Assembly (NCBI GenBank): GCA_004020545.1
Contig: SAQE01000054.1
Coordinates: 1 to 42,935 of the forward strand
Reading direction: 5' to 3'
Source of the DNA: Mesorhizobium sp.
Lineage (GTDB): Bacteria; Pseudomonadota; Alphaproteobacteria; Rhizobiales; Rhizobiaceae
Length of the DNA: 42,935 bases
Shown in pieces: positions 1 through 9,903 of this stretch (positions are counted from its first letter, which is position 1; the number at the start of each line of letters is the position of its first letter). The notes below the pieces were generated by a model that was not told where the DNA came from, made no database searches, and was given only the letters and a program-made list of their open reading frames with translations. Both the position numbers and the translations under genes were made by a program.

Positions 1-165
1 CACCCCTAACCCCTCCCCACAGGGGGGAGGGGGACGCTCATAGCCGCTCAACGCGGCAAACTCCCGAAGTCGACGCCCAATAGCATCAGTAAAGGCGCGC
101 GGCAGCATTCCCTCCCCTTGTGGGGAGGGAATGGGTGGGGTCTCTCTTCGCAAGAATCTCATATG
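1..165. repeat. GC-rich inverted-repeat element at left edge
   Basis: Two G/C-tract hairpin units face each other. One lies near positions 8-32 (C-run, ACA, G-run) and the other near 108-138 (ctcccc, ttgt, ggggag). The outer sequences, cccctaacccctcccc at the left and ggggagggaatgggtgggg at the right, are roughly reverse complements. No gene is visible here. It resembles the other palindromic intergenic elements in this window but is a separate family. It may continue to the left of the window. Confidence 0.5.
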
Positions 166-208
166 CGATTTCCCCTGCCGTTCACGGGGAGAAGGAAGAA
201 ATCTGCCG

Positions 209-976
209 TCAATTCCGATAAACCGGCTCTTCCTCGTCGAGGATCGCCTTCAACTCAGCGAGGTGGCGCTCGGCCTGGCCGGGATAGTCGTCCATCTCGC
301 TTGCCGTCTTCTCGGCGATGGCATCGGACAGCGTGCGCAGCGGCCGGCCGGTCCACAGCGCCTTGATATAGGTCTCGGCGGCGCGCTCGAAATAGAACAT
401 GCGGTTGAAGGTGTCGGCGACGGTGTCGCCAATGACCATCACGCCGTGGTTGCCCATCACCATGACCTTGACCTTGGGGTCGGTCAGAAGCTGCGAGCAG
501 CGCTCGCCCTCTTCCTCGAAGGCCAATCCGCCATAATTGGCGTCGACGACATGGCGGTTGAAGAACATGGCCGAGTTCTGGTCGATCGGCGGCAGCGTCG
601 AGTCGGCCAGCGAGGCGAGCACCGTGGCATGGATCGAATGCACGTGCATGGCGCAGCGGGCATGCGGCACGTTGCGGTGGATGGCACCGTGCAGGCCCCA
701 AGCGGTCGGGTCGGGCGCGTTGGGGCCGGACAGCGTGCCGGGATCGTTGGCGTCGATCAAAAGCAGGTCGCTCGCCTTGATGCGCGAGAAATGCACCTGG
801 TTGGGGTTCATCAGGAATTTTGTGCCGTCCTCGTTGACCGACAGCGAGAAATGATTGGCCACCGCCTCATGCATGTTGAGCCTTGCCGTCCAGCGGAAGG
901 CGGCGGCGAGATCGACCCGTTCCTCGTAATAAGGCAGGTTGGTCAGCGGTTCCTTCTGCAGGCGCGCAACGCTCAT
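209..976 (-). CDS. Class II aldolase/adducin family protein
   Basis: The protein has 255 residues, the usual size for a single class II aldolase/adducin domain. These proteins are metal-dependent sugar-phosphate aldolases or epimerases such as fuculose-phosphate aldolase. The sequence shows the paired metal-ligand region HVHSIHATVLASL, and further on a GNHGVMVIGDTVADTF segment containing the third His. The start at 976 was chosen over a longer frame because a GGAGG ribosome site lies just upstream. The substrate cannot be told from sequence. It is the last gene on the minus strand downstream of ureG, separated by a 176-base gap holding a repeat, so it is probably not part of the urease transcription unit. 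Confidence 0.85.
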   Translation of the reverse strand: MSVARLQKEPLTNLPYYEERVDLAAAFRWTARLNMHEAVANHFSLSVNEDGTKFLMNPNQVHFSRIKASDLLLIDANDPGTLSGPNAPDPTAWGLHGAIHRNVPHARCAMHVHSIHATVLASLADSTLPPIDQNSAMFFNRHVVDANYGGLAFEEEGERCSQLLTDPKVKVMVMGNHGVMVIGDTVADTFNRMFYFERAAETYIKALWTGRPLRTLSDAIAEKTASEMDDYPGQAERHLAELKAILDEEEPVYRN

Positions 977-1100
977 CGATAATCCTCCGGGTTTTCCGAA
1001 GAATGACGCGCGAAGCCACGGCCAGCAACCGCAAACTGGTGGGTCAGACGGGGCGCAGTCAGCGTTGGTGAAAACGCGGACTGCTTCCATTGTTTGTTTT

Positions 1101-1147
1101 ACGCAATTGCGGACGGAAAACCGCTGCGTACTTTTCCTGGAATCGCT
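1101..1147. repeat. Short palindromic repeat, GCAATTCCGGACGG family, copy 1
   Basis: This carries the core gcggacggaaaaccgctgcg followed by cttttcctggaat. A close copy lies at 13652-13699. The ends form an imperfect stem (acgcaatt/ggaatcgc). It occupies the gap between ureG and the aldolase gene, which otherwise holds nothing recognisable. It may act as a transcript 3' hairpin, which is inference. Confidence 0.6.
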
Positions 1148-1152
1148 CTGCG

Positions 1153-1781
<629 letters not shown>

Positions 1782-1785
<4 letters not shown>

Positions 1786-2222
1786 GCCGGAAACTCCGAG
1801 ATTGCAAGGACTGCGAAGCCCAGCGCGATCGACAGGCAGAGCGGCGAATAGAGACGCTGGTCGAGCCGCGCGAAGGGCTGTTCCGGGGTGAGCCGGCGCC
1901 ACCAGGGCGTGAAACCGGCAATGCCGCGGCCGAGGAAGACGAGGCTGATGAGCAACGCGGTGGCTGCAAGCCCTTCCTTTGGAAAGGGCGTGGCGAAGAC
2001 GCCTTCGAGCGCCAGCGGCCACAGGGTGGCGAGCGCCAGACATGCTGCGACGGCAAAGCTCGCGACAGGCGACGGCATTTCGTCGACGCCGCGGAAACCG
2101 ACAACCGCATGGGCGCAGGATTTTGCGTCCGTTCCCGGCCAGATGCCGCCTATGCCCCAATAGACATGCAGCGTTGTGATCAGAAGCAAGACAAGGGAGA
2201 GGACCAATGCAAGGACGGTCAT
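1782..2222 (-). CDS. DUF3995-type small integral membrane protein within the ure cluster
   Basis: The protein has 146 residues with about four hydrophobic segments (near 3-20, 50-70, 85-105 and 125-143). The first helix runs into the conserved [12 protein letters not shown] stretch typical of DUF3995 proteins. No function is established for the family. Its ATG overlaps the ureF stop by 4 bases and its stop overlaps the ureG ATG by 4 bases, so it lies in one coupled unit with ureE, ureF and ureG. That placement suggests a role linked to urease maturation or to nickel or urea movement, but this is inference. There is no His-rich loop that would mark it as a metal transporter. Confidence 0.85.
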
Positions 2223-2884
2223 GAGCGGAACAGCCGCGAATACTGGGTTTCGTGCCTCATCGCCACGATGTCGGACATGAAGGCGGAGCCGCCGAGATCA
2301 TCGAGCGAGGAATTGGCCGCTCGCGCCGCCGTGGCAAGAGCCAGGGATTCGAAGCTGGCTAACAATGCGACGGCGTCGACCTGACCGACGACGCCGAGCC
2401 GGATCCCCGCCTGGACGAGGTTGGAGAAGAAGGCCTGCAGGAAGGCGGACAGCGCCTCGGCAAGACCGATGCCGTGACTGCCGGCAATCGCGCCGACGGC
2501 GACGCAATAGGCGCAGTCGCTCGGCAGGCGCTCCAGCGCGGAGCACGGCCAGGCGGACGCCGCCCTGAGAAAGGCCGCGCCCTGCAGCATGGTTTCGAGG
2601 TGACGCTCCTGCGACCCGGCAAGCGCCTCGGCCAATGCGGCGACTTCCGCCAGATCGCCGCCGTCACGCGCGCGCCGCCAGCTTTCGGCAAACAGCACCG
2701 CATCGTTCCACCCCGAGCCCATCTCGACCAGCGTCTCCAGCCAGCCGGCAAGATCTTCGCGGTTGGCGACCAGCCCATCATGCACCGCGCTTTCGAGACC
2801 ATGGCTGTAGGAGAAGCCGCCGACCGGGAAGGACGGCGACAGCCAGGCCATCAGGCGCAGCAGCGCTATGCCGGGCTCAGTCAT
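2219..2884 (-). CDS. ureF: Urease accessory protein UreF
   Basis: UreF joins UreD on the urease apoprotein and acts as the docking platform and GTPase modulator for UreG. The all-helical protein has 221 residues, the usual length. The N-terminal family signature is clear in [21 protein letters not shown]. The start at 2884 gives MTEPGIALL and overlaps the end of ureE by 8 bases. A longer in-frame extension to 2995 reads as a low-complexity Met/Ile/Thr string. That string is the His-tail coding DNA of ureE in another frame, so the extension was rejected. Confidence 0.97.
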   Translation of the reverse strand: MTEPGIALLRLMAWLSPSFPVGGFSYSHGLESAVHDGLVANREDLAGWLETLVEMGSGWNDAVLFAESWRRARDGGDLAEVAALAEALAGSQERHLETMLQGAAFLRAASAWPCSALERLPSDCAYCVAVGAIAGSHGIGLAEALSAFLQAFFSNLVQAGIRLGVVGQVDAVALLASFESLALATAARAANSSLDDLGGSAFMSDIVAMRHETQYSRLFRS

Positions 2885-3461
2885 GGTGATGGTGGTCGTG
2901 ATGATGGTCATGCGAGTGATCATGATCGTGATGGTCATGATGGTCGCGACCATGATGATCATGCGCATGATGATCATGGCCGTGGTCGTGGCCATGTCCG
3001 GAATAGGCGCCGCGCACCGGACTGAATGGCTGCGAAACCTCGCTCACCGTGGCGCCGAGCCCTTCCAGCATCGCCTTGATGACATGGTCGCGCAGGATCA
3101 GGATGCGGCCCGCCTCGATCGCCGCCGGGAGATGGCGGTTGCCGATATGCCAGGCAAGCTCGGTGAGATGCACGGCATCGCGGGCGCGGATGTCATAGAC
3201 CTCTTCCGGCGCCGCGACAATTTCGAGCTGACGGCCGTCCTCCAGCACCAACCGGTCGCCATTGTTCAACGCCACCGGTTCGGGCAGATCGACCAGGATC
3301 TTGTCGCCGCCCGCCGTTTCGATGGCACGGCGGCGCAGATGGCGCTCGTCATGCGGCAACACGGCCCTGTCGTAGGCCGCCGCTGCTCCCGCATCAGCGG
3401 CGGAAAGCACCGAGATGGCGCGCGGGAATTTGGTGAAATCGGTGTTGATGTTGAGCTTCAT
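2877..3461 (-). CDS. ureE: Urease accessory protein UreE with long His-rich tail
   Basis: UreE is the nickel metallochaperone that hands nickel to UreG. The 194 residues comprise an N-terminal peptide-binding domain, a ferredoxin-like metal-binding domain (including [17 protein letters not shown] with its conserved His), and a C-terminal tail. The last 39 residues contain 23 histidines interleaved with Asp and Gly and could hold several nickel ions. The start at 3461 has a GGAG site just upstream. It heads the coupled run ureE-ureF-DUF3995-ureG. Upstream lies a palindromic repeat, so these four genes may have a separate promoter from ureC. Confidence 0.98.
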   Translation of the reverse strand: MKLNINTDFTKFPRAISVLSAADAGAAAAYDRAVLPHDERHLRRRAIETAGGDKILVDLPEPVALNNGDRLVLEDGRQLEIVAAPEEVYDIRARDAVHLTELAWHIGNRHLPAAIEAGRILILRDHVIKAMLEGLGATVSEVSQPFSPVRGAYSGHGHDHGHDHHAHDHHGRDHHDHHDHDHSHDHHHDHHHHD

Positions 3462-3476
3462 TTCATGGCTCCGCCA

Positions 3477-3590
3477 TTAGAGCGCCGCGCGTCCTCTTGG
3501 ACGCGCAAAAGGACGCTCTAACACTTTTGAATCTATGCATCGTGCTTTCCGAAAATCGATTCCGATTTTCAGGCCGATGCATTGGCTTGC
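3477..3590. repeat. Rhizobial mosaic-type palindromic element between ureE and a GST gene
   Basis: A nested hairpin comes first. Arms TTAGAGCG (3477-3484) and CGCTCTAA (3514-3521) enclose GCGCGTCC (3487-3494) and GGACGCGC (3499-3506). A module follows with tgcatcgtgctttccg, aaaatcgattccgatttt and ccgatgcat, itself palindromic. This arrangement matches the widespread intergenic mosaic repeats I know from rhizobial genomes. The right end runs into the coding end of the GST gene and supplies its stop codon. Confidence 0.75.
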
Positions 3591-4168
3591 GCCCGCGCCC
3601 GGGCGGGTCGCGACAGCACGCGATCGAAATAGGCGTTGACCCGCTCGGAGTCGATCGGGAATCGGCCGGCGCGCGCCCAGCCGCCCATGTCGCCGAGCAG
3701 CACGTCGACGGCCGAGAAGCGGTCGCCCAGCGCGAAGGGCTTGTCGCCGAGCCGGCGGTCCAGCGCCTTCACTTCGGAAGCGAAATCGTGGGCCGTGGCC
3801 GGCCCGACATCGACGCGCACGTCCTTGGGCAAGAGGAAGCGGTGGCGCAGCTTGTTCCACAGCGGCGCTTCCAGCTCGCTCTGGGCGAAATGCATCCAGG
3901 AATCCATCTCGGCGCGGCCTGCAAGGCCGGGATTGGCGCCCATGCCCATCTCGCCATGCTTGTCCGCCAGGTAGACGCAGATCGCGGCCGAATCCGTGAT
4001 CTCGAGATCACCGTCGATCAGGATCGGCACCTTGCCGGAGGGGTTCAGCGCATAGGCTTCCGGCGAGCGCAGCTTGATCTCGACGAACTCATAGGGCTGC
4101 CCGAGTTCCTCGAGCATCCAGAGCACGCGGCTGACGCGGGAACCTCGCGATCCGACGGCCTTGTACAT
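3569..4168 (-). CDS. Glutathione S-transferase family protein
   Basis: The protein has 199 residues with the two-domain GST layout. The N-terminal thioredoxin-like domain shows GSRGSRVSRVLWMLEE, the cis-Pro segment NPSGKVPILIDGD and the glutathione-binding ITDSAAICVYLADKH. The helical domain contains the GDRFSAVDVLLGDM capping motif. A Ser near the N-terminus (SRGSRVSR) could be the catalytic residue. The last codons and the TGA at 3569-3571 lie inside the adjacent palindromic repeat, so the native C-terminus may have been replaced. The gene lies between ureC and ureE but has no evident link to urease. Confidence 0.9.
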   Translation of the reverse strand: MYKAVGSRGSRVSRVLWMLEELGQPYEFVEIKLRSPEAYALNPSGKVPILIDGDLEITDSAAICVYLADKHGEMGMGANPGLAGRAEMDSWMHFAQSELEAPLWNKLRHRFLLPKDVRVDVGPATAHDFASEVKALDRRLGDKPFALGDRFSAVDVLLGDMGGWARAGRFPIDSERVNAYFDRVLSRPARARAQANASA

Positions 4169-4225
4169 GGTTGAACCTGCCTTTTCCTGGACCCTAAACC
4201 ATCACCACCGTCAGCCCAATGCCGC

Positions 4226-4819
4226 TCAGACGATGGTGTCGAAGAGCCGCAAGATGAAGGATATCTGGTATATGAGGGCGGCGGCGACGAAAGCGATGTG
4301 GAAACGGCGGTCGCGCACCAGGATCGCGACCAGGCAGAGCGCCACGAAGACCGGCGTGCGGATCAGGTACTCGTTGCCGAAGCGGGCGAAATGCTCCGGG
4401 CCCTTGAGCAGCGTGTCGATGATGTCGAGCAGGTAGGTCGCGCCGAGCAGGCCGAAGAACCAGGCGCGCCGCGAATAGAAATAATCTTCGTAGCTAGTGT
4501 AATCGAGCATCGAATCCGGAAACAGCAGCGCACACATCAAAAAGAGCGTGATGGCGTAGAAGATGATGAAGAGGTATTTGCCGAAGGTCCACGACTGGAT
4601 GGCGTAGAGCCCGAACTCCCACCACCAGAAATGCACCAGCATCAGAAGCACCGAGCCGACCCAGGCGAGATGCACGGGATAGAGCTTGTACTGGCCGGGA
4701 TGCTGGACGATGCGGGCGACCCCGGAGAGCAGCCGGGTAACGCCAAGGCCGACCACCATGCCCATGACGATGCGGATATGCGGGAAGATTTCGTGGGGAG
4801 AGGCGATTTCGGTGGGCAT
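4226..4819 (-). CDS. Hypothetical multi-pass membrane protein
   Basis: I do not recognise the family with confidence. The 197 residues carry roughly five hydrophobic helices: IRIVMGMVVGLGVTRLL near 16-32, VHLAWVGSVLLMLVHF near 49-64, YLFIIFYAITLFLMCALLF near 82-100, a segment near 120-135, and a pair toward the end. Charged and aromatic residues sit in the loops, as in TSYEDYFYSRRAW. It lies between the GST gene and the DUF29-like gene on the same strand. It has no obvious ligand-binding motif, and its position inside the urease locus does not by itself imply a role in urea use. Confidence 0.75.
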   Translation of the reverse strand: MPTEIASPHEIFPHIRIVMGMVVGLGVTRLLSGVARIVQHPGQYKLYPVHLAWVGSVLLMLVHFWWWEFGLYAIQSWTFGKYLFIIFYAITLFLMCALLFPDSMLDYTSYEDYFYSRRAWFFGLLGATYLLDIIDTLLKGPEHFARFGNEYLIRTPVFVALCLVAILVRDRRFHIAFVAAALIYQISFILRLFDTIV

Positions 4820-4858
4820 CGACCTTAAACAAGGAATGCGGAAAAGAAGGCGGGTGGT

Positions 4859-5347
4859 TCAGTCTCGCAGAAAATCGTCCATCGAAAGCGGCCCGCCCGG
4901 CCAGAATCGACCGTCGAGCGCCTGCTTGGATGTAAAGGGAGGTTCGCTGGGGAAATATGCCTTCTTGAACCCTGTTTCCCTACTAGCAACGGGCAAAGCG
5001 TTTTTATACGCCTCCTCGAAGATTTGGGCGGGATACCGGCGAAGGCTCGGGCTGTCCTTGATGATGCCGTCGATCCAAGTGCGCTGCTCGGAGATCGACG
5101 CCTGCCAGCTATGGCACCTGTGGCCGGGTTGGAATTCCCACTTCAGCAGGTGTGCGATCAGCACCTCCATCCGGCTACGGATTTCCCGCTTGTCCCTCCT
5201 CCCCAAGCTCTCGATCTCCTCGGCCAAATTCTCGCGGTCAAGCTCGGAAAGACGCCCCTCGCGCAGCAGCGCGCCTTGCTCGGCACACCACTGAACAAAA
5301 TCCGCTTCGTAGGGCGTCAGCGCTCGGAGACGATCAATCCTGTTCAT
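4859..5347 (-). CDS. DUF29-like family protein
   Basis: The protein has 162 residues from the ATG at 5347; a TTG further upstream was not used. The pattern YEADFVQWCAEQGALLREGR, then LDRENLAEEIESLGRRDKRE, a HLLKW segment, and a C-terminal region with Tyr-Pro and Pro-rich turns matches DUF29 proteins. These are common in cyanobacteria and alphaproteobacteria and have no established function. The helical N-terminus is highly charged. The gene starts 72 bases after the end of ureC on the same strand and may be cotranscribed with it. The link to urease is unsupported beyond position. Confidence 0.75.
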   Translation of the reverse strand: MNRIDRLRALTPYEADFVQWCAEQGALLREGRLSELDRENLAEEIESLGRRDKREIRSRMEVLIAHLLKWEFQPGHRCHSWQASISEQRTWIDGIIKDSPSLRRYPAQIFEEAYKNALPVASRETGFKKAYFPSEPPFTSKQALDGRFWPGGPLSMDDFLRD

Positions 5348-5419
5348 GGGTGCATCATGCCCCAATTTGCGGGAATCGCAAAGAACGCCTCGGTGCAGGT
5401 CTATGCGTTCCGATGACGA

Positions 5420-7132
<1,713 letters not shown>

Positions 7133-7314
7133 CAGCGATTGCTCCCGAAAGTGAGGTTGCCGAAAATAAAGTTGCTCGAGTGCGGCGCGCACATTGTCGC
7201 CATCCAATGGTCACTGAATGACCCGCTCGGCGACACCTTCCGATCCCATTTGGCGGTTGAGGTGGCCGAGTCAGCCCAAAACGACCGTTTGCCAAACCGA
7301 TGGAAGGAATATCC

Positions 7315-7686
7315 ATGCGCAAGACGATACTTTTCGCGGCCGCTGCCAGCTTGGCGCTGGCGGGCGCCGCCAGCGCCCAGCAGCAGCCCACGCCTCAGCC
7401 CAGCCCAGCGCCGGCGACGCCGGCTCCCGCCACGCCTAAGGCCCCGACGATCGAGAGCGTCAACATCGTCGACATCACCGAACTGCCCAAGGACACACAA
7501 ACGCAGGTCAACCAGATCGTGGCGCAACGCGGCGACGCCGGCCTGCAGACATTGCGCAAATCGATCGACGCGACGCCCAAGGTGAAGTCCGCGCTCGAAG
7601 CCAAGGGAATAAGCTCGGCGCAGGTGATCGCGGCCAGCCTGCAGCCCAATGGCGCGCTGACCCTGATCACCAAGAAGGCAAGCTGA
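7315..7686 (+). CDS. Small exported Pro/Ala-rich hypothetical protein
   Basis: The protein has 123 residues. A clear signal peptide (MRKTILFAAAASLALAGAASA) ends in an ASA cleavage site near residue 21. A Gln/Pro/Ala/Thr-rich linker of about 25 residues follows, then a compact domain of about 75 residues without cysteines. No family was recognised. The start at 7315 follows a GGAAGGAA ribosome site; an in-frame ATG at 7300 is less likely. It is transcribed divergently from ureC and lies inside the urease locus. It and the next gene both encode exported proteins. Confidence 0.75.
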   Translation: MRKTILFAAAASLALAGAASAQQQPTPQPSPAPATPAPATPKAPTIESVNIVDITELPKDTQTQVNQIVAQRGDAGLQTLRKSIDATPKVKSALEAKGISSAQVIAASLQPNGALTLITKKAS

Positions 7687-7695
7687 TCGGGACAG

Positions 7696-7735
7696 GCCGT
7701 CCGGGAGGCGCTGGCGAGCCGACTCCCGGCCTGCC
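7696..7735. terminator. Possible hairpin after small exported-protein gene
   Basis: CCGGGAG and CTCCCGG form a 7-base stem shortly after the stop of the upstream gene, with partial extension on both sides. There is no T-run, so this could only be a weak terminator or a transcript-end structure. Confidence 0.3.
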
Positions 7736-7818
7736 GGCGCCAAGCGTGAGGGAACCTCCGCCCAACAAGAGTCGTTTCGCCTTTTTCGCCCCGCCGGAAG
7801 TTCAGTCAGGAGCGAGCG

Positions 7819-8328
7819 ATGGCGGACACTGTGCGCACTAAAATCGCGATCCCTGCCAAGGCCGTAGCCGCGCTTCTGGTGGCCGCCGCCCCGCACGCGG
7901 CGTTCCCGGCGCAGCCTGTGGACGGCAAGCCGCCACTGGACAGCAACAAGCCGGGTGCGGCGATCGTCGATTCCGACATCCGGCAGGAAGAGGCGCTGTC
8001 GAAGACGGAGGCAGGCAAGGTCATCACCGCTATCGACCGCACGCGTGACAATATCGGCACGGTGCGCAAGACGACCAAGCTCGACACGGTCGACATCGTA
8101 TTTCTGACGGACGCCGCGCGCAGCGAGGGCGGACCACCGCCGGTGATCGAAGACAAGGTTGAGCAGCATAAGGACGACGTCGCGGAGTTGCGGCAGGAGA
8201 TTGAGGCGAACGCGCTGCTGTTCAACGCCATCGATTCGCGACGCCTGCTCGCGGAGGACGTGCTTGCCGTCGAATTCGACAACCCGGGCAAGATCGTCAT
8301 CTATGCGGCCGCCAAGCCTCCGAAGTGA
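7819..8328 (+). CDS. Exported hypothetical protein
   Basis: The protein has 169 residues. The N-terminus has basic residues followed by a hydrophobic stretch, AKAVAALLVAAAPHAAFPA, consistent with a signal peptide cut near residue 30. The mature part is rich in Asp, Glu, Lys and Val and has no cysteines or recognisable catalytic motif. It ends with a strand-like VLAVEFDNPGKIVIYAA. A GGAG ribosome site precedes the ATG. It follows the first small exported-protein gene after about 130 bases on the same strand, and both sit between ureB and ureC on the opposite strand. No function can be assigned. Confidence 0.7.
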   Translation: MADTVRTKIAIPAKAVAALLVAAAPHAAFPAQPVDGKPPLDSNKPGAAIVDSDIRQEEALSKTEAGKVITAIDRTRDNIGTVRKTTKLDTVDIVFLTDAARSEGGPPPVIEDKVEQHKDDVAELRQEIEANALLFNAIDSRRLLAEDVLAVEFDNPGKIVIYAAAKPPK

Positions 8329-8348
8329 TTTGAGCGCGCCGCCGGACC

Positions 8349-8654
8349 TCACAGCCTGCCCATCACCTTCTGCTGGAATCCATAGACCTCGCGCTTGCCG
8401 CCGAGCGGCACCAGCGTGACGTCGCGTTCCTGACCCGGCTCGAAGCGCATGGCAGTGCCGGCGGCAATGTCCAGACGCATGCCGCGAGCGCGTTCGCGGT
8501 CGAATTTCAGCGCTTCGTTGGTCTCGAAGAAATGGTAGTGGCTGCCGACCTGGATAGGTCGGTCGCCGCTGTTGGCGACCTTGAGCGTCACCGCCTGCAG
8601 GCCCTTGTTCAGCTCGATCTCGCCTTGTGCCGTAATGATTTCGCCCGGGATCAT
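8349..8654 (-). CDS. ureB: Urease beta subunit UreB
   Basis: UreB is the small structural beta subunit that packs against UreC and UreA in the urease trimer. The 101 residues start [16 protein letters not shown], the family's characteristic opening, and include the [11 protein letters not shown] and [16 protein letters not shown] segments. The longer frame to 8687 runs into the preceding permease gene and was rejected. The ATG lies 7 bases after the permease stop, which indicates cotranscription. Its 3' end faces the convergent plus-strand exported-protein gene, 20 bases away. Confidence 0.97.
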   Translation of the reverse strand: MIPGEIITAQGEIELNKGLQAVTLKVANSGDRPIQVGSHYHFFETNEALKFDRERARGMRLDIAAGTAMRFEPGQERDVTLVPLGGKREVYGFQQKVMGRL

Positions 8655-8661
8655 CGCGCCC

Positions 8662-9255
8662 TCACAACACGCCGAAAGCCAGGCCAACGCCGACCGCCGC
8701 GCAGGCAGCGCCGGCGGCGCGTATCAGACCGCGGAAGCGGAGCCCAAACCTGAGAGCGGCCGCGATACCGACGGCATGAAGAAGTGTCGTCGTAACGGCA
8801 AAGCCCGCCATATATTCGAGGCCTCCGGCATTTTCCGGCACTTCGGTGCCATGCGCATGGCCGTGGAACAGGGCGAACAGGCCGATGACGGCGACCCCCG
8901 CCGAAACCGGCAGGTCGACCGCCATTGCGACCAGCAGGCCGAGCGCGACGACGGAGGCGAGTATGCCCGGCTCGACGAAGGGTACCGGCACATGCAGCAT
9001 GCCAAGCGCTGCGCCTGCCAGCATCACCGCGACGAAAGCGAGCGGCCAGACCCACGCAGCCTTGCCGCCCTTCAGCGCCGCCCATAGCCCGACGGCGATC
9101 ATCACCGCCATATGGTCGAGGCCGGACAGCGGATGCGCAAAGCCGGCGGCAAAGGAAGAGGCCGTGCCGATGCCGACATGGGCGTAGGCCGGCATCGCGG
9201 CTGCCAGGAACAGGATGGCGGCAAGGGTGGTGCGTTTCGTCGAAGCGGAAATCAT
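8662..9255 (-). CDS. ureJ: HupE/UreJ family nickel permease
   Basis: HupE/UreJ proteins are small membrane permeases thought to bring nickel into the cell for hydrogenase or urease. The 197 residues begin with a signal-like hydrophobic segment ending AYAHVGIG. The conserved [18 protein letters not shown] follows with its HxxxxxDH ligand-like motif, then a second His cluster ([13 protein letters not shown]) and about six hydrophobic segments in total. A GGAGG site supports the start at 9255; a longer frame through the DUF1272 gene was rejected. Its place immediately upstream of ureB supports the urease assignment (UreJ rather than HupE). Confidence 0.92.
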   Translation of the reverse strand: MISASTKRTTLAAILFLAAAMPAYAHVGIGTASSFAAGFAHPLSGLDHMAVMIAVGLWAALKGGKAAWVWPLAFVAVMLAGAALGMLHVPVPFVEPGILASVVALGLLVAMAVDLPVSAGVAVIGLFALFHGHAHGTEVPENAGGLEYMAGFAVTTTLLHAVGIAAALRFGLRFRGLIRAAGAACAAVGVGLAFGVL

Positions 9256-9284
9256 GTGTCTGCCCTCCATTCTTACAGAAACAA

Positions 9285-9539
9285 TCAAGCGGCCTTGCGG
9301 GGACCGCAGCCCTCGGCCTTGAGCACGCGCCTGGTCGATGCCGGGTATGTCTCCAGCTTGGCCGCCGGCCGGATCGGCCGCGGCGAAAAATTGCCGCCGC
9401 AGTTCGGGCAGACGCCGCCAAGCACGTTTTCCGCACAGTCGGCGCAGAAGGTGCATTCGAAGGTGCAGATCAGCGCATTCGTCGCCTCCGGCGGCAGATC
9501 CTTGTCGCAGCATTCGCAATTGGGCCTCAGTTCCAGCAT
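9285..9539 (-). CDS. DUF1272 Cys-rich small protein within the ure cluster
   Basis: The 84 residues open MLELRPNCECCDKDLPP, then TFECTFCADCAENVLGGVCPNCGG. This gives about nine cysteines in paired CxxC-type spacings, which match the DUF1272 family. They should bind one or two zinc ions (or other soft metal) in a zinc-ribbon-like fold. The basic C-terminal tail lacks cysteines. The family has no defined function. Here it sits 25 bases after ureA and 29 bases before the permease gene on the same strand. A metal-related role in urease assembly is possible but unproven. Confidence 0.9.
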   Translation of the reverse strand: MLELRPNCECCDKDLPPEATNALICTFECTFCADCAENVLGGVCPNCGGNFSPRPIRPAAKLETYPASTRRVLKAEGCGPRKAA

Positions 9540-9564
9540 CGGTCCCTCCTTACCGGGTCGGCCC

Positions 9565-9867
9565 TCACCTGATCGGCTCGTGCACGGTCACCAGCTTGGT
9601 GCCGTCGGGAAACGTCGCCTCGACCTGGACGTCGTGGATCATCTCGGCAATGCCGTCCATGACCTGGGCGCGGGTGACGACATGGGCGCCGGCCTCCATC
9701 AACTCGGCCACCGGGCGGCCGTCGCGGGCGCCCTCGACGACGAAGTCGGTGATCAGCGCGATCGCCTCGGGATGGTTGAGCTTGACGCCGCGCTCCAGCC
9801 GCTTGCGCGCCACCATCGCCGCCATGGCGATCAGCAGCTTGTCCTTTTCACGCGGCGTCAGATTCAT
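9565..9867 (-). CDS. ureA: Urease gamma subunit UreA
   Basis: UreA is the gamma subunit of three-chain bacterial urease. The 100 residues match the family's length and begin [20 protein letters not shown]. They include [21 protein letters not shown] and end [19 protein letters not shown], all strongly conserved. The gene starts 36 bases after the ureD stop on the same strand and is followed by the DUF1272 and permease genes before ureB. Separate ureA and ureB genes, rather than a fused form, fit the alphaproteobacterial arrangement. Confidence 0.98.
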   Translation of the reverse strand: MNLTPREKDKLLIAMAAMVARKRLERGVKLNHPEAIALITDFVVEGARDGRPVAELMEAGAHVVTRAQVMDGIAEMIHDVQVEATFPDGTKLVTVHEPIR

Positions 9868-9903
9868 GCGACTTCCCAGTATTCAAGATCAAGCCATTCG
9901 AGG

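Noticed and set aside
2885-2995. N-terminal extension of UreF reading as Met/Ile/Thr repeats
   Set aside because: It is the DNA for the His-rich UreE tail read in another frame; the real UreF begins at 2884.
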